Shown piece by piece: positions 1-11,059 of a DNA stretch of 64,000 bases. The position numbers and the translations under genes were made by a program. The stretch's first letter is position 1. Each line of letters begins with the position of its first letter. This stretch comes from Prunella strophiata (Eukaryota > Chordata > Aves > Passeriformes > Prunellidae). The DNA lies in assembly GCA_036583965.1 (NCBI GenBank), contig JAZBQD010000015.1:67050330-67114329 (forward strand), in the 5' to 3' direction. The notes beneath the pieces are model-generated. The model was given only the letters and a program-made list of their open reading frames with translations, was not told the origin of the DNA and ran no database searches.

Positions 1-91
1 GTGGTATGAGGACTTATGACTTCAAATAAATCTCTGGTCACCTAGGGATTCAGACAAGCTCTAAATGCTGCTGCTCCTCTTTGATTGACAG

Positions 92-1323
92 TGTAGTGGT
101 TTTGGTTCGCCAATTTGAGTTTCCCAGACAATGCACCAAATAATGTAGTGGGTTTCATGCTGGCCCAATGAAAGTGCACTTACTAGAATTATTTACTCAT
201 TTTCTACTGAGAGATAGGATTAGGAGAAGAGAAAAGCAGGCTGAAACTTTAAAAAAATATAAAGAAAACTTTATTAACAGAACTAAAAGAAAGAATAATA
301 AGAATCAGAATAAAACTTTCAGAACACCTCTCCCTCCTTCCCCCCGCCACTCTCTTTTCTTTCTCACTGAAAAAGAGAGATAAAACCTGGGATTTCTAGT
401 CAGTTTACCACTTCAAGAATAGTCTTTTATCAGTTCTCATAGGGAGAGAAGTCTCTCTTGCCATGCCATGGACACTTCTCTACCAGAGACAGTTCTCTCA
501 TGTCTTTTAATTTCTACAAATAGCAACAGCCTGAAATCTGCAATCATGAAGTCCATCCCATCTTTTATAGCCTTCCCACAGCTGCTTTTATGGGCCATGT
601 CAACTTATGGGGTACTATTTTAAGGATGAGCTGTTCAGAAGCCAAGGTTCTCTTTGTCGATCTATGAGATTATCTTCATCTCTGGGAACAGAAGTTTTCT
701 TCTTCTTTCCCTTGGGACAAAGGGTCTTCATCGCTTTTATCTCTCTCTGTTCAAGCTTCTCATTTAAATTACAGCCACTTCAGCTTCAGCATAGATGCTT
801 TTGATCATGTTTGAACACTTCATTCCCCCCATGCTTTTTCATGAATTAAAGGGATAATCTGGTGTATCGCAATCCAGCCTAAGACTATGGCATCTTCTCA
901 TTCTCCTTCCATCTGGGACTTGGCTCTTTATTCACCTTGGTGTCTTTACTGTTGTTTCTCTATGTATCTTCACTCTGTCTTTTTCCTCTCACTCGAGAGA
1001 GGATCGATATTTTGCAAGTTTCATCTGTACAGTGAAAGAGTTAATATCTCCCCGTCAGGCTGCGTGGGCCATGGCAGAGCAGGGCTGGCTTGACCAACGC
1101 CCAGTTACCTCTTCAAGGCCAGAAGCAGGAGAGCAATTCCCAGGCTTTGGTTGTTCTTAAATGTGTATCTCACAGAGGCGGATTCAGCTCTTTCAAGTGG
1201 TTTAACAGGTTGTCAATATTCAAAATTAGTCACTGATTGGTTTTGTCAGGCATGGAGGAAGATCCTAGCAGCTCCTCACAGAGAATCACTTCTGTGGCTT
1301 AGGTTTTTTCCTTCCTCACCACA
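92..1323 (-). mobile_element. Probable solo LTR of an avian endogenous retrovirus
   Basis: Read on the minus strand, this stretch has the layout of a retroviral LTR. The TATA box is TATAAAAG (about 563-570) and the poly(A) signal AATAAA is at 270-275, roughly 290 bp downstream. The plus-strand left end reads TGTAGTGG and the right end reads CACCACA, which form imperfect terminal inverted repeats (TGTGGTG against CCACTACA on the minus strand). A second TGTAGTGGG at 144 suggests a small duplication near the 3' end. The segment keeps more CpG and C-runs than its surroundings. No primer-binding site or gag/pol sequence follows on the left, so it looks like a solo LTR. I see no clean target-site duplication, so both ends are provisional. 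The family is recognised from memory only. Confidence 0.58.
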
Positions 1324-1817
1324 AATCAATTAATGAAAAACCAACACGTGGTCATGTCAGAAGCTCTATATCACTAATAAAGACACTAGAGGGACTTTGT
1401 CCACTCCTAGCTTGGTTACAATTTTCTTTTAATTTTTACTATATTTCAATATGTTCCATGCTTGCCTCCAGCAGTCCATCTGGTTCTTTTCATGGTCAGG
1501 TCTCTCAGAATCCACTTCAGAAACTCTCCTATCTGACCAAATGTGGAGTCATTTGTATGGTCTACTTTGCTTCATGTTCTTTTTGTGTTCTTGCAATTTT
1601 ATCTTGCTCTTTAACTCCTATTCAGTTGCCAAATAAAGAGCACTACTTTCTATGTGTTACAGACATCACTCTATCAGTGTGGGAGCCAGCTCGAGTCAAT
1701 TCCTAGTTCTTGATCTGCTGCCAATTGTACTGACTTCTACCTTGGAATCATATTTACAGGAGCATTAATGGACATGGAAATACTGTCTGGGAAAGGCCAG
1801 GAGATAACATACAACTC
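1324..1817. other. Unannotated AT-rich flank
   Basis: This holds only short overlapping reading frames of about 60-80 codons with no recognisable family. It lies next to the putative LTR, and part of it could belong to that element if the right LTR boundary was placed too early. No RNA gene or regulatory motif can be supported. Confidence 0.5.
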
Positions 1818-1864
1818 TTTTTTTTTTTTTTTTTTATTTATTTTTTTTTTTTTTTTTTTTATTA
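1818..1864. repeat. Poly(T) tract, interrupted
   Basis: Two long T runs (about 18 and 20 bases) are separated by ATTTA. This is simple-sequence DNA. It does not terminate an identifiable retrocopy on either strand. Confidence 0.9.
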
Positions 1865-2288
1865 TTTACTTGTACAAGAATTAAAAAAGGAAGTAACCCA
1901 CTGAAATGCTCAACACCATTAACTCAAACTTCCCAGTTTCATACTTTTGTTGAATAATTAGTAGAAATTGCACTTACTCATCAAGTATGAGTTTATTTTG
2001 AAAGAGGTATATACTGAACATATAGATACATAGTTGAAAATAGAAACAATGTAGTGGGAAAGTTTCATTTTGTTGTAGCTAAAACTCATTATCTCTTACT
2101 TCCCAGAAAATGACTTTCCAGAACTAATGTAATGAAAAAAGCAACTTGCAAGGTACTTTTTACCTGTGTGATGGGTATTAAAACACAATGGATTGATACA
2201 GCAGTCAAAATTTTATTTTGGAATGAGAACTTCAGGTATTTAGGAGGCTGTATAATTTTTTTTATGGTGAGCATTACTCAACTGCGCA
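1865..2288. other. Unannotated unique sequence
   Basis: AT-rich sequence with nothing recognised. The 61-codon minus-strand frame here ends without any domain signature. Confidence 0.5.
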
Positions 2289-2380
2289 GTATGCTCTAGT
2301 GGGCAGTGGTATTTGGTCAAAAGACAGGCTTGATGATCTTTGAGGTCTTTTCCAATCATAGTGCTTCTGATATTCTATGA
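2289..2380 (+). mobile_element. CR1 LINE 3'-end fragment
   Basis: The segment runs ATGCTCTAGTGGGCAGTGG, then GATGATCTTTGAGGTC and TTTTCCAATCATAG, and ends GATATTCTATGA. This is the order of motifs in the 3' UTR and terminal ATTCTATGA motif of avian CR1 retrotransposons. The copy is sense on the plus strand and severely 5'-truncated, as most CR1 copies are. It carries substitutions in nearly every motif, so it is old and inert. Confidence 0.85.
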
Positions 2381-4576
2381 CCATGAACCACTATGAGCCT
2401 GAAGCAGAGATTAACTGGAGGGATTGGGAATTCATCAAGCAGCTGTGCTTCTAAGGGCCAAAAAGTCCTGAAGATAAAAGGCAAGACAGGATATTCTGTG
2501 AGGTTTTCAAAGAAAGAAAGAAAGAAAAAAAAAAAAGTCTAAAATGTCTGGATGCCAGTAATAGCAATATATGGGAATATACAAGCCTTTTGTCTTACAG
2601 ACACATGAAAAATGGACATTTTATGCTTAATTTGCTGTTCATATGATATGCTCTTTTAAATTAAAAATTAAAATTTAAAATGTCAGTGCTTATGGAAGGA
2701 ATGTGGGACTTCTCCTGTGGAAACAGTTACTACGGAAAAGAGAGGTTTTCACAGGCTGTGGAGAACAGCCTCCTCAAATAGGTCTAGTAGTCTGTGGACT
2801 GAGAAATTTCTTAGAATGAGGAAAAGGGACTGCTGAGAATTCAGAAACCAGTTATCACAATCAGGGAAAATAACCTTTCTGGGGACAAGTGAGGACTGGG
2901 TAGCATTTACTAAAACTTGAAGTTGTTGATTCATCTGAAATCAAGCCATGAAGTAAGGACCCACCGGCAAGGACACAGTGGGCAAGAGCAGGGACAGTTA
3001 TCCCCCATTTAGTTCCAGGCTGTCAGAACAAGTCACTTGAGATTTCTCAACTTAGAAAACTCATTTTACATTAATTCTTTAAACAAAGCTGCTTTCTCTT
3101 GGAATATAAAGCTTTTTGGTTGTCTTTACAGATGTTACTGTAGTGCTCTTTTAAGTGATGGAGGGGAATTATACTTAGATGTACTTCAAACCTTTGACTG
3201 ATTTGGTTCCTATCATGAAAAAAACCCCTGTTAATTTTCCGTATTCTATGTGGGCATATCAAGTCTGCAAAAACTGTGGGTGGTTACAGTGTGTAGTGGA
3301 TACATCTATATAAACAATAAATTAATAATAAACAAAAAATTCCTCTGAACTGCTTTCAGAGGTCAGGCTATGATGAGATTTGGTGCAACAGACACAGATA
3401 GACATGTAACTTCTAAACATGTGACATCTAAAACCAGTTCCAGCTTTAAAATAAGGCAGCAATTATGAGGTTTCTCTGTTTCTGAAATACTGAAAAATAC
3501 TGCTAATTGTAACTATGCAGCTCTATTATGAAAACTCAGTGCTAATAGTACTTTTAAATAATTAATTTAGATTTATGATTTGGACAGTAATGAAAAAATG
3601 AGTGAGAGTGGTTGATATGACCAGAGCTCTTATCTCAAGAAATGCAGACAAGGGTTTTCCCCTCTGTTTTTGGTGACAGGGCTGCTAGCTGTTCCTGTAA
3701 ACATGAGGGCAGCAGTACTTGTATATTGCCTGTGGCTGGCAAGGACCTTGAAAGTGCACCAATCTTTCAGATTTTGTAAGCAGGTTAGACCACAAATCTA
3801 TTTTAAATATGGTGTTATCACCAATACTATCTGCACTTCTCTAGGGAGGAGCCCTTATAGCATGGCAATACAGGAAGAAGAGGAAATGAAATCTCTGAAT
3901 CTTCTTTTAGTGTCTTGCAAACATTCCAATTACTAGGGTTGGAAACTTTATTTCCTATCTGAATATCATAGGAGAGCTGTAATGAAAGAAGTGCAATTCA
4001 TCATCCCTCCATATTCCATGGGCAGCATTTAACAATGATTTCACTCACTTTATTTTTCAATATACATTTCTCCCTTGCCAAGTTTTTAATAGAACACAGC
4101 TTATTCTATAGCTCACCTGTCTCCTGTGATGCTCATGTAACACATTAATCTAGTGTTTTATGATGGAATGGGAAAATGCATTTTTTATCTCATAACTACT
4201 TGTGTAGAATTATTTTCATGTCTAATATTGGAAGATGATACATAGCTAAGTTCATGCAAGTAAGTCTGAGTGTAGCCATGGAGGACTATATTAGAGTTTT
4301 TATTTCTATTCTTACAACAAAAAAGCTTGTGTCTTTCTTCAGCCTATGGTAAGGAGCAGATTCTATTTGGTCAAATTACCAACCTATTTTCTGTAACTCA
4401 GGATTCAGGAATATCAAACAATTTACTACCCCAGAACTTTTGCTGTGTTCCTTGGATACACTTACATGAAAAGCACAGGTGTCTGTACCCACAACACTCT
4501 TTCAAATTGTAGTTGTTTCATAGCACAGCTGGCATTTAAGCTCTATGACTCTGAATGGAAACAGCTTTCTGGAGCA
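2381..4576. other. Unannotated unique sequence with a short A-rich repeat
   Basis: AT-rich, CpG-poor DNA. At 2510-2536 there is a short (AAAG)n running into poly(A). A small 8-bp stem with 5-nt loop lies at 3343-3363. All reading frames are under 90 codons and unrelated to known families. I see no RNA gene. Confidence 0.5.
2510..2536. repeat. (AAAG)n / poly(A) simple repeat
   Basis: About four AAAG units merge into an A12 run. It is a short microsatellite. Confidence 0.85.
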
Positions 4577-4604
4577 GTTAAAAAAAATAAAACAAACAAA
4601 CAAA
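4577..4604. repeat. A-rich (CAAA)n simple repeat
   Basis: An A run followed by AAAAC and three CAAA units. Confidence 0.8.
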
Positions 4605-5609
4605 CCAGCTAAATTTGGAGGGAGAATGGCATTCAGTTTTAGCCTTTGTAGGCAGCACTACCCAAATTCAGCAGCACTGTGTTTACAAAGAGGCAGAGCC
4701 CTCTCTGGCAAAGTTTCCCTCCTGCATTCTGCTGCTTTTTCTGAGGGGAAATGCCACACAAGTTCTGGTTTTGCTGCTCTTACTTCAGCTGCTGAAATTT
4801 TAACTCTGTAATTAGTTCCCCTCATTTGCAAAGAGAAATGAAAGCCAATGTGAGTGGTCAGAGCAGAAAATTATCAAACAAACAGACAGTACCTGGCATG
4901 TTTGGAACCAAGTTGCTTTTTTTTCCCAGGCTGCTTATACAAGCAGTTAACAGTTTAACTTCAGATGTTAATTCGCATTGGAGTGTTGTGAAGTCACTTT
5001 TTGAAACAAAGTATGCTTTCATTTTCTCTCTTCAGAGTATCTTGTTGGTTGTTTTTCCCTATGATTTTGAGGGTGTTTCCTGTAATTACTGGATCTAGAC
5101 ACAGGTTATTTGAAAATAGGCAATTAAATCCTGATCTCTAAAAGCAGTAGAGGCTTTTTGAAACCTGTTCAACTTTGCCAGTTCTTCATCTCATTTGCCA
5201 ATTTAGTCAATTCAGTAGAATGAGGAGGACATCTTTTGCCTGTTTTATTAATAATTGAGCCAATTCAATTACTCCTACAGACTTGTTAATTCCTTTTTGT
5301 TTAATAATTTGAAGTTAAATCTACTTCAGAATTCATCTTAAAAGATACCTATGAAGGTACACTAGGCAGTTACATTTTCTGGGTTTATGTTTTGATTTTT
5401 AATTGTTTTTGTCACAGGTGCTTTTATGTATTTCCTTGTGCAAACATTTGAAAGAAAACATATTTATGAACTGTCAAAGAATTAACAGTCATTATATAAG
5501 TTCAACTCAGAATCAGTGGTAAGTGCAAGACTGAATTCCTTAGCAGCTACACCAGCAGCTGGTTTTTAGCTTTAATATTAACTCAGAATCTGACCCCATG
5601 GGTATCTAG

Positions 5610-5711
5610 ATGGTGACAGTGAAAATCATAAAAGATGATCTGCACGCCCTCATGAAGCGAGGCGTACTGACTGTTGTGGTAATTCCTCATGAAGACAGCT
5701 TACTGAATTAA
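5610..5711 (+). other. 33-codon mini-ORF in a small CpG cluster, coding status doubtful
   Basis: An ATG-to-TAA frame of 33 codons follows directly after an in-frame TAG. Its middle encodes KDDLHALMKRGVLTVVV, a mixed polar and hydrophobic composition that looks more protein-like than most random frames here. It contains three CpGs within about 25 bp (5644-5665), in a neighbourhood almost devoid of CpG. There is no clear splice acceptor upstream and no family match that I know of. It could be a conserved noncoding element, an exon relic, or chance. Confidence 0.12.
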
Positions 5712-7874
5712 ACCTGTGTTCTTTAGTGCCACAACTGCTGAAACATGATTTATAGAGCAAAGTCCTGTTACACTTGTTAGGATAGAAATAAGAAAGAAAA
5801 GAATCAAGGCTTTTGTTGTTAGTTGAGTCAACACTGGTGTGTTGATCCCTGGGCTAAACTATCTGGTTGTTCCGAATGTTAGTTGCTGTATATGAAAAAT
5901 GTTTAATGGTAAGGCTGTATGTAGAAAGAATTGATGGAATGCAATGACCATTAAACTTTTATGTTGTTATTTTCAAACAACTCTCAATATATAGAGTTTA
6001 AAACACGGTGTTTTTTCATAGCTAGAACATGCTGTACTCTTGGGGAGGCACAGAGAAGGTTCCCAGTGGATTACCACCTACACTTTATAGTCAGTTCAGT
6101 GTTTTGAGTAGCTGAAACATTGCCAGCAAGAGAGTCTCAGGAACAAATATCTTCCCTTTAAGACAATGAAGTTTTTATGAGAACTGTTATCAGAACTGCT
6201 GTAATAAAAGTTTTACTAATTTTTAAGAATTTCCTGCCCAACAAGTAATTAGGTAAAGAACACAGCATTCATAGCAGCATAGATACATAGCAGCAATGGA
6301 GAGAAATCCACTTCTAGGAGAACAAAACATATTTATAAAGATATATTACAAGACAAGAAAGTTTTCTTTCCCCCTTTATCCCCAGTTTCAGTGGTCAAAG
6401 ATGAACAAAACACCCAAAATTTGAAATGATGGGTGCTTGGTGGGGTGAGAAGAAGGCAACATTCAGTAATGTTAATTCCAGAATTTAGCATTATTTTAGA
6501 ACTGAGCTTAGATCAGTTCTCTGGGCTTGACAATAGGGTTTGGTGTGTCCCTTAGATACCAAAAGTAAAAGAAACACAAGCAGAAACACATGTGAATCAA
6601 AGGCCAAGTTCATGTAGCAAGCCATCAACATTTGCTTTGAACAGTCAAGCCAGACCATCAGTCATGAAAACTAGGACTCAAGGAAGCATTTTAGAAGCAC
6701 CTTTGTTTTTAATGTGACATGATTTTTGTCACCATATTTGTTCATGGAACAACACTTGTTCTGAAGTATTATTAGAGTCTAGCCTTGTAATGTCTAATTG
6801 TCTTTTCTTGTGTTTACAAGACAATGATTTCAGTTATCTCAATGGAGATACAAATACTTTTCTGGGTCTTTGGCATTGCATGTGATGGCTGGTCCACTAT
6901 TCTAAAATTTTTTTTAAAATATATTACTGAACACTTAAAAATCAAACACTGAGACTATGAAATACTAAAAAATGAGTCTTAAAGCACACATCAAAGCTCA
7001 AAATTGCACTCAGTCTTTCAGAAAGCTTTTGAAAATTGAACCTTGTTACTGAACAAGTGTAAAGATTGGTTTTTCAGAGGATCAAGAGAGGCTATAATTA
7101 GGCTAATATTAAAAAAATTTATTCCTGCTTTATAACATGTAATTTTGTTTTGCTTCTGAAGTTAAACTCTAATTTGATAACATGTGCATATATTTTTCTT
7201 TCTTATATATATCCAAAATATTTTTCAGAACATAAGCATAGATCTCTAGAAAGTTGGTACCTGAGGATTGTTGAACTTTCAATTTCCCAGTATGAATTTT
7301 CTTTCTTCAGTGGTAGTGTGTCACATACGAGGACACCAAGGGCAGTGTTGACCACAAAGCCCCAGGTCAAGCCCATGTCTTCATGCATGTGTTATGTTGC
7401 AGAATAATAAACCCAAGAGATAGACCATGAATGTAGTGCTGGTGTCTATACAATAAACTGGACTCATCATCTATAAATTTTGCTTTTCATTGTTACCCTG
7501 ACAAATAATCTGTTCCTGTTGGTGAACATAGAGATATTCTATGAACATATCCTTAAATAATTAATAAAATTCTCTTTTGTCCATTCTTAGAAATGCAATG
7601 TTTGACTTTCACCACTCACCAACAAATATGTGTCTTGTGTTCCACAGTGAAGCAGACTGGTCCAAAGGCAAGATTTAATGTCTGTGATATCATGACCCTA
7701 ATTTTTATACATTTGGAAAGTGGAGAGAATGCAAAGGAGAAGTAGCCTAATTTTAATGGGCCATGCAACATCTTCATGTCTTGGGATTCTGGAGAGATTA
7801 ACTACATCCTAGTAGTGCTTTGTGCAGAAGACTCCTCATTGGTTATTGTTAGAGAATGAACTGGATGATGATGA

Positions 7875-7907
7875 TTTTATTTTTATTTTTGTTTTGTTTT
7901 TTTTTTA
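7875..7907. repeat. T-rich low-complexity tract
   Basis: Degenerate ATTTT and GTTTT units ending in a T10 run, preceded by three GAT units. Confidence 0.75.
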
Positions 7908-9332
7908 AGTTATTTCTTGTTCATCTTTCATGATGGTTAAATGCACTGAGTTCTATCTGTACAAAAAAGGAGAGGACAAGTGGATCCATTATATAAAAAA
8001 GTAATGCTTAAAACTAAAACAATGCCTCAAATGGTAAATTCCAAAAGAAATGCTCTTGTATATGAAGTTTTTATTGGCATCCACTTAGAATGACCTGAAT
8101 AATTTATTGGTGCCTTTCTGCTTGTCAGCAATGCATTCTGGTACACCCGGAATAAAACCTTAATGTCCTTGCTGGAAATAGGAGTAGGAATAAAAGCATC
8201 CCTCTCATATTAAATATATAGTATGTTATAAAAACCAGAGAGTTTCACAGAGGTGGTTATGAATTATGAGTTATAAATGCAGACAGTGGATGACAAATGA
8301 AAATCAATGGTAAACTACAGCAAACAGGGATAAGGACAAGAATAAACATTTTAGTATCTCTAGGCAAAAAAGGGCTTGGCTTTAATTTAGATAGGTAGCA
8401 AAGAGAGAGCAATGTTTCAGAAAGCAGATTTGTTTGAATAAATACTAATTTAGTGCTTACAGAAACACTCTCAATGTTGTTTTCACATCTCTAAATTGAG
8501 TGTACTTTCTAGTTTGAAATTATTGAGAATAGGTATCATAGAACAGAGACTTGTGATATGTATTCAAGGCATTTAATAAAAAGGACCTAAATGCAAAAGG
8601 AAGAGTTATTTGGACTCCAGACTACTGAGACACAAAACACTGTGATGGAGGGGTTGTGGGGGAGTGTGACTGTGTGCACCTGCTCCTCTGTGTCCATTGC
8701 TAGCCACATTCCCTGTTTGTGGGCTGTTTTTTGGCCATGATCCCTTCAATCATCCCTTCAATCTTCATGCCCTGCATTCCATGCATAGGTATGGCCACAT
8801 GGGCAACTTAACAGCAACAAGCTGGTAATGAACTTATATTGCAGCCAAGAGTCTGCAACACACACATGGCAGCTACCAAGTGCCTTTCAGTTCTGCAGTG
8901 TTTACCCAGCATCCTGATCAGTGTACTTCCCATCTTTCTGATTTCCTTCCATTCTTCAGGGAGCTCAGGACCAAGTTCTGGATCTGACAGTGAAAGCTAA
9001 ATTTGGGAAAGATGCTGTTTGGATTATTTCCCATCAGATCTCAGGCCTACAGCTTTTTATTTAGCTACCAAAATTAATCAGTTCTTTAAGGAATCTGGCA
9101 CTGAAGGATTTGAAAAGAATTAGCAAGGTAATTCTCTAAGTTAGTGCTGCCAATGTTCAAATTTTACTATACTCCTGATGTTTCAGAAAATGAGAAAAAA
9201 AACTCTGCAAGCTGAAGAGATGATGTCCTGAGGTGTCTCTGTCACACTTCCTTCTTGTTGCTGAAGTCTATTGGCACAACATAATATAGGAACAGGAAAA
9301 GTTGTGATATAATTTTACAGCTTGTCTGTGAC

Positions 9333-9347
9333 TTTTTTTTTTTTTTT
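9333..9347. repeat. Poly(T) tract
   Basis: An uninterrupted run of about 15 T. Confidence 0.9.
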
Positions 9348-10849
9348 CTGAGAACCCATTTTCATCAAAATACATATAATTGATTTTTGTGTTTTGTTAA
9401 ATAGAAATGGTCTTTGACAAAACTAGATAGCTATTAATAGATTAGAAAAAACAGCAAGAGGTATTCCACAAACCTCATCTTTCTCTGGCAAGCAAAACTC
9501 TAAGGTCAAGCGGCATTTCAAGATATGTCGGAAAGACTAAAGAAAATGAAAATTATAGCCATTATACAGTGTCTTTTGTTACATATGCCTCAAAATCATA
9601 AAAGCAAACAAATTCAGTAACAACAAAAAACTTTTAAAATGTCAGAAGATGGCTTCAGTTGTGATCACTTCCAACATTCACTTTAATTCTGTTGTAATAC
9701 AGTCTGTATAGTTGCCAAGATCTGACTTGACAAGCACTTGTGGCAAAAATAAATTTTCAATAATATTCAAGAACAAAAAAATCTTATAGCATTTTTGTCA
9801 AATGTTGCAGGTAGCAGATAAGAAAATACTTCTGCTATAGCATCTTATAGCATGAAGTAAATGCTAAATTTTAAATTACCATTCTTTCTTCAACTATGGA
9901 AATAAAGCTTGATAAATGTGTTTGAAGTATCTTCTATATAAAAGATATATAGTAAAGGAGTCATAATAAAATTCAATCCTGCAAAATAAAGTTAGTTAAA
10001 GAGCAACTAACCATTTACAATATTTTAATTTAGTTTAAAACAATCCCCCAAAAGCCCCACAGCTGAGTATATAGAATTTATTAGAGACTTACAAAGGTGT
10101 AATTTACATAGTTTGGTAGGGACTTTCTATTGCTTCAGCATCAGAATGTATCAGAAAATAAGTATATTTCCACCTTAGAGAATGAAGTGATTTTTAAATC
10201 CATGGAATTGTGTAGAGATATAATATTTTTGTTCTGAATTACTGTGCACATGAAATGAAAAGGACAATCATATTACAGAGCTATATTGGAGCCCACAAAT
10301 TAAATACTTAAAAGTAAATTTTATACTTTTTGAGGGCATTCTAAGCAAAAATAATAAAATTTCATAACAGTGATTTTCTGTGAAATTTACAAAAAAGAGA
10401 GTAGTCTTCTTTTTATCTATCATAGCCATGAGGAAGGGTAACAGTGTAATTTCATGGAAAAATGAGAAAACACATTTTCAGGAACAAGGTTTAGCTAAGA
10501 ATTTTGCACTCTCTGATTGAAACCATCCCTGCTGTACAAGGAATGATTCAGGGTCTGGCAGACAGTAAAGAAAAAAGTTGTTGTTTTTTTTTTCATTACT
10601 AAAAGCATTTTATATTTAATCTTCTTTCCTAAAAGCAGCTGCAAAACATGGAGAAATGCTGTAAGAAGCCATTTTACCTCTCTGGAGAGCAAGATGTGCA
10701 TTGACAGTGAGAGTAAGTTCTATGTCAAGCAACAAATAAAGAAAGCATTACACTGTTTTGAGTTTGAAAAAGTTTAGATGGGAGTGCTGTAGTTAGTACT
10801 GACATACACAATGGCTGTACTTGGTGTCCTGTCTGTTCTTCTTTCTGAC
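9348..10849. other. Unannotated AT-rich sequence
   Basis: Very AT-rich DNA with no recognisable coding, RNA or repeat content. The minus-strand frame at 10495-10701 owes its Lys/Phe runs to A/T tracts. Confidence 0.5.
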
Positions 10850-11059
10850 AAACCTGCCTGTCCATGGGGAGCAGTGAATTAATTCCTTGATTTTCTTTTC
10901 TTGTGTGTGCAGCTTTTGCTCGCCGTGTTAAACTGACTTTATCTCAACCCATGAGTTTTCCAGTTTTTACCTTTCCAATTCTCTCCCTAATCCTACTGGT
11001 GGGGGGAGTGAGCAAGTCACTGGTGGTGCTTGGTTGCTGGCTGGGTTTAAACCTTGATA
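10850..11059 (+). mobile_element. Degraded LTR 3' portion (avian ERV)
   Basis: The sequence follows the 3' half of a widespread avian LTR type. A CATGGGGAGCAGTGAATTAA block is followed by a pyrimidine-rich TTTTCTTTTCTTGTGTGTGC segment. Next come AAACTGACTTTATCTCAACC and CATGAG, then TTCTCTCC..., a G-run (GGTGGGGGGAGTGAGCAAG), and finally GGTTGCTGGCTGGGTTTAAA close to the expected terminal CA. No internal retroviral sequence follows, and the 5' part is not recognisable. It is related to the copy at 54181-54483. The TATA box and poly(A) signal are not intact, so it is an old fragment. Confidence 0.7.

Larger units (their letters stand above)
4605..9332. other. Long unique AT-rich stretch
   Basis: No gene, RNA or transposable element could be recognised over this 4.7 kb. 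Points of note are a homeodomain-site-like AT-rich block at about 5240-5330 (several TTAAT and AATTA cores), a CpG-bearing 33-codon mini-ORF at 5610-5711, a T-rich tract at 7875-7907, and a 12-bp tandem duplication (atcccttcaatc twice) at 8740-8763. The segment at 8640-8980 is a little richer in GC than its neighbours but unidentified. Confidence 0.5.

Noticed and set aside
3343..3363. CCTCTGAA-CTGCT-TTCAGAGG hairpin
   Set aside because: An 8-bp stem is expected by chance many times in 64 kb, and there is no extended structure.
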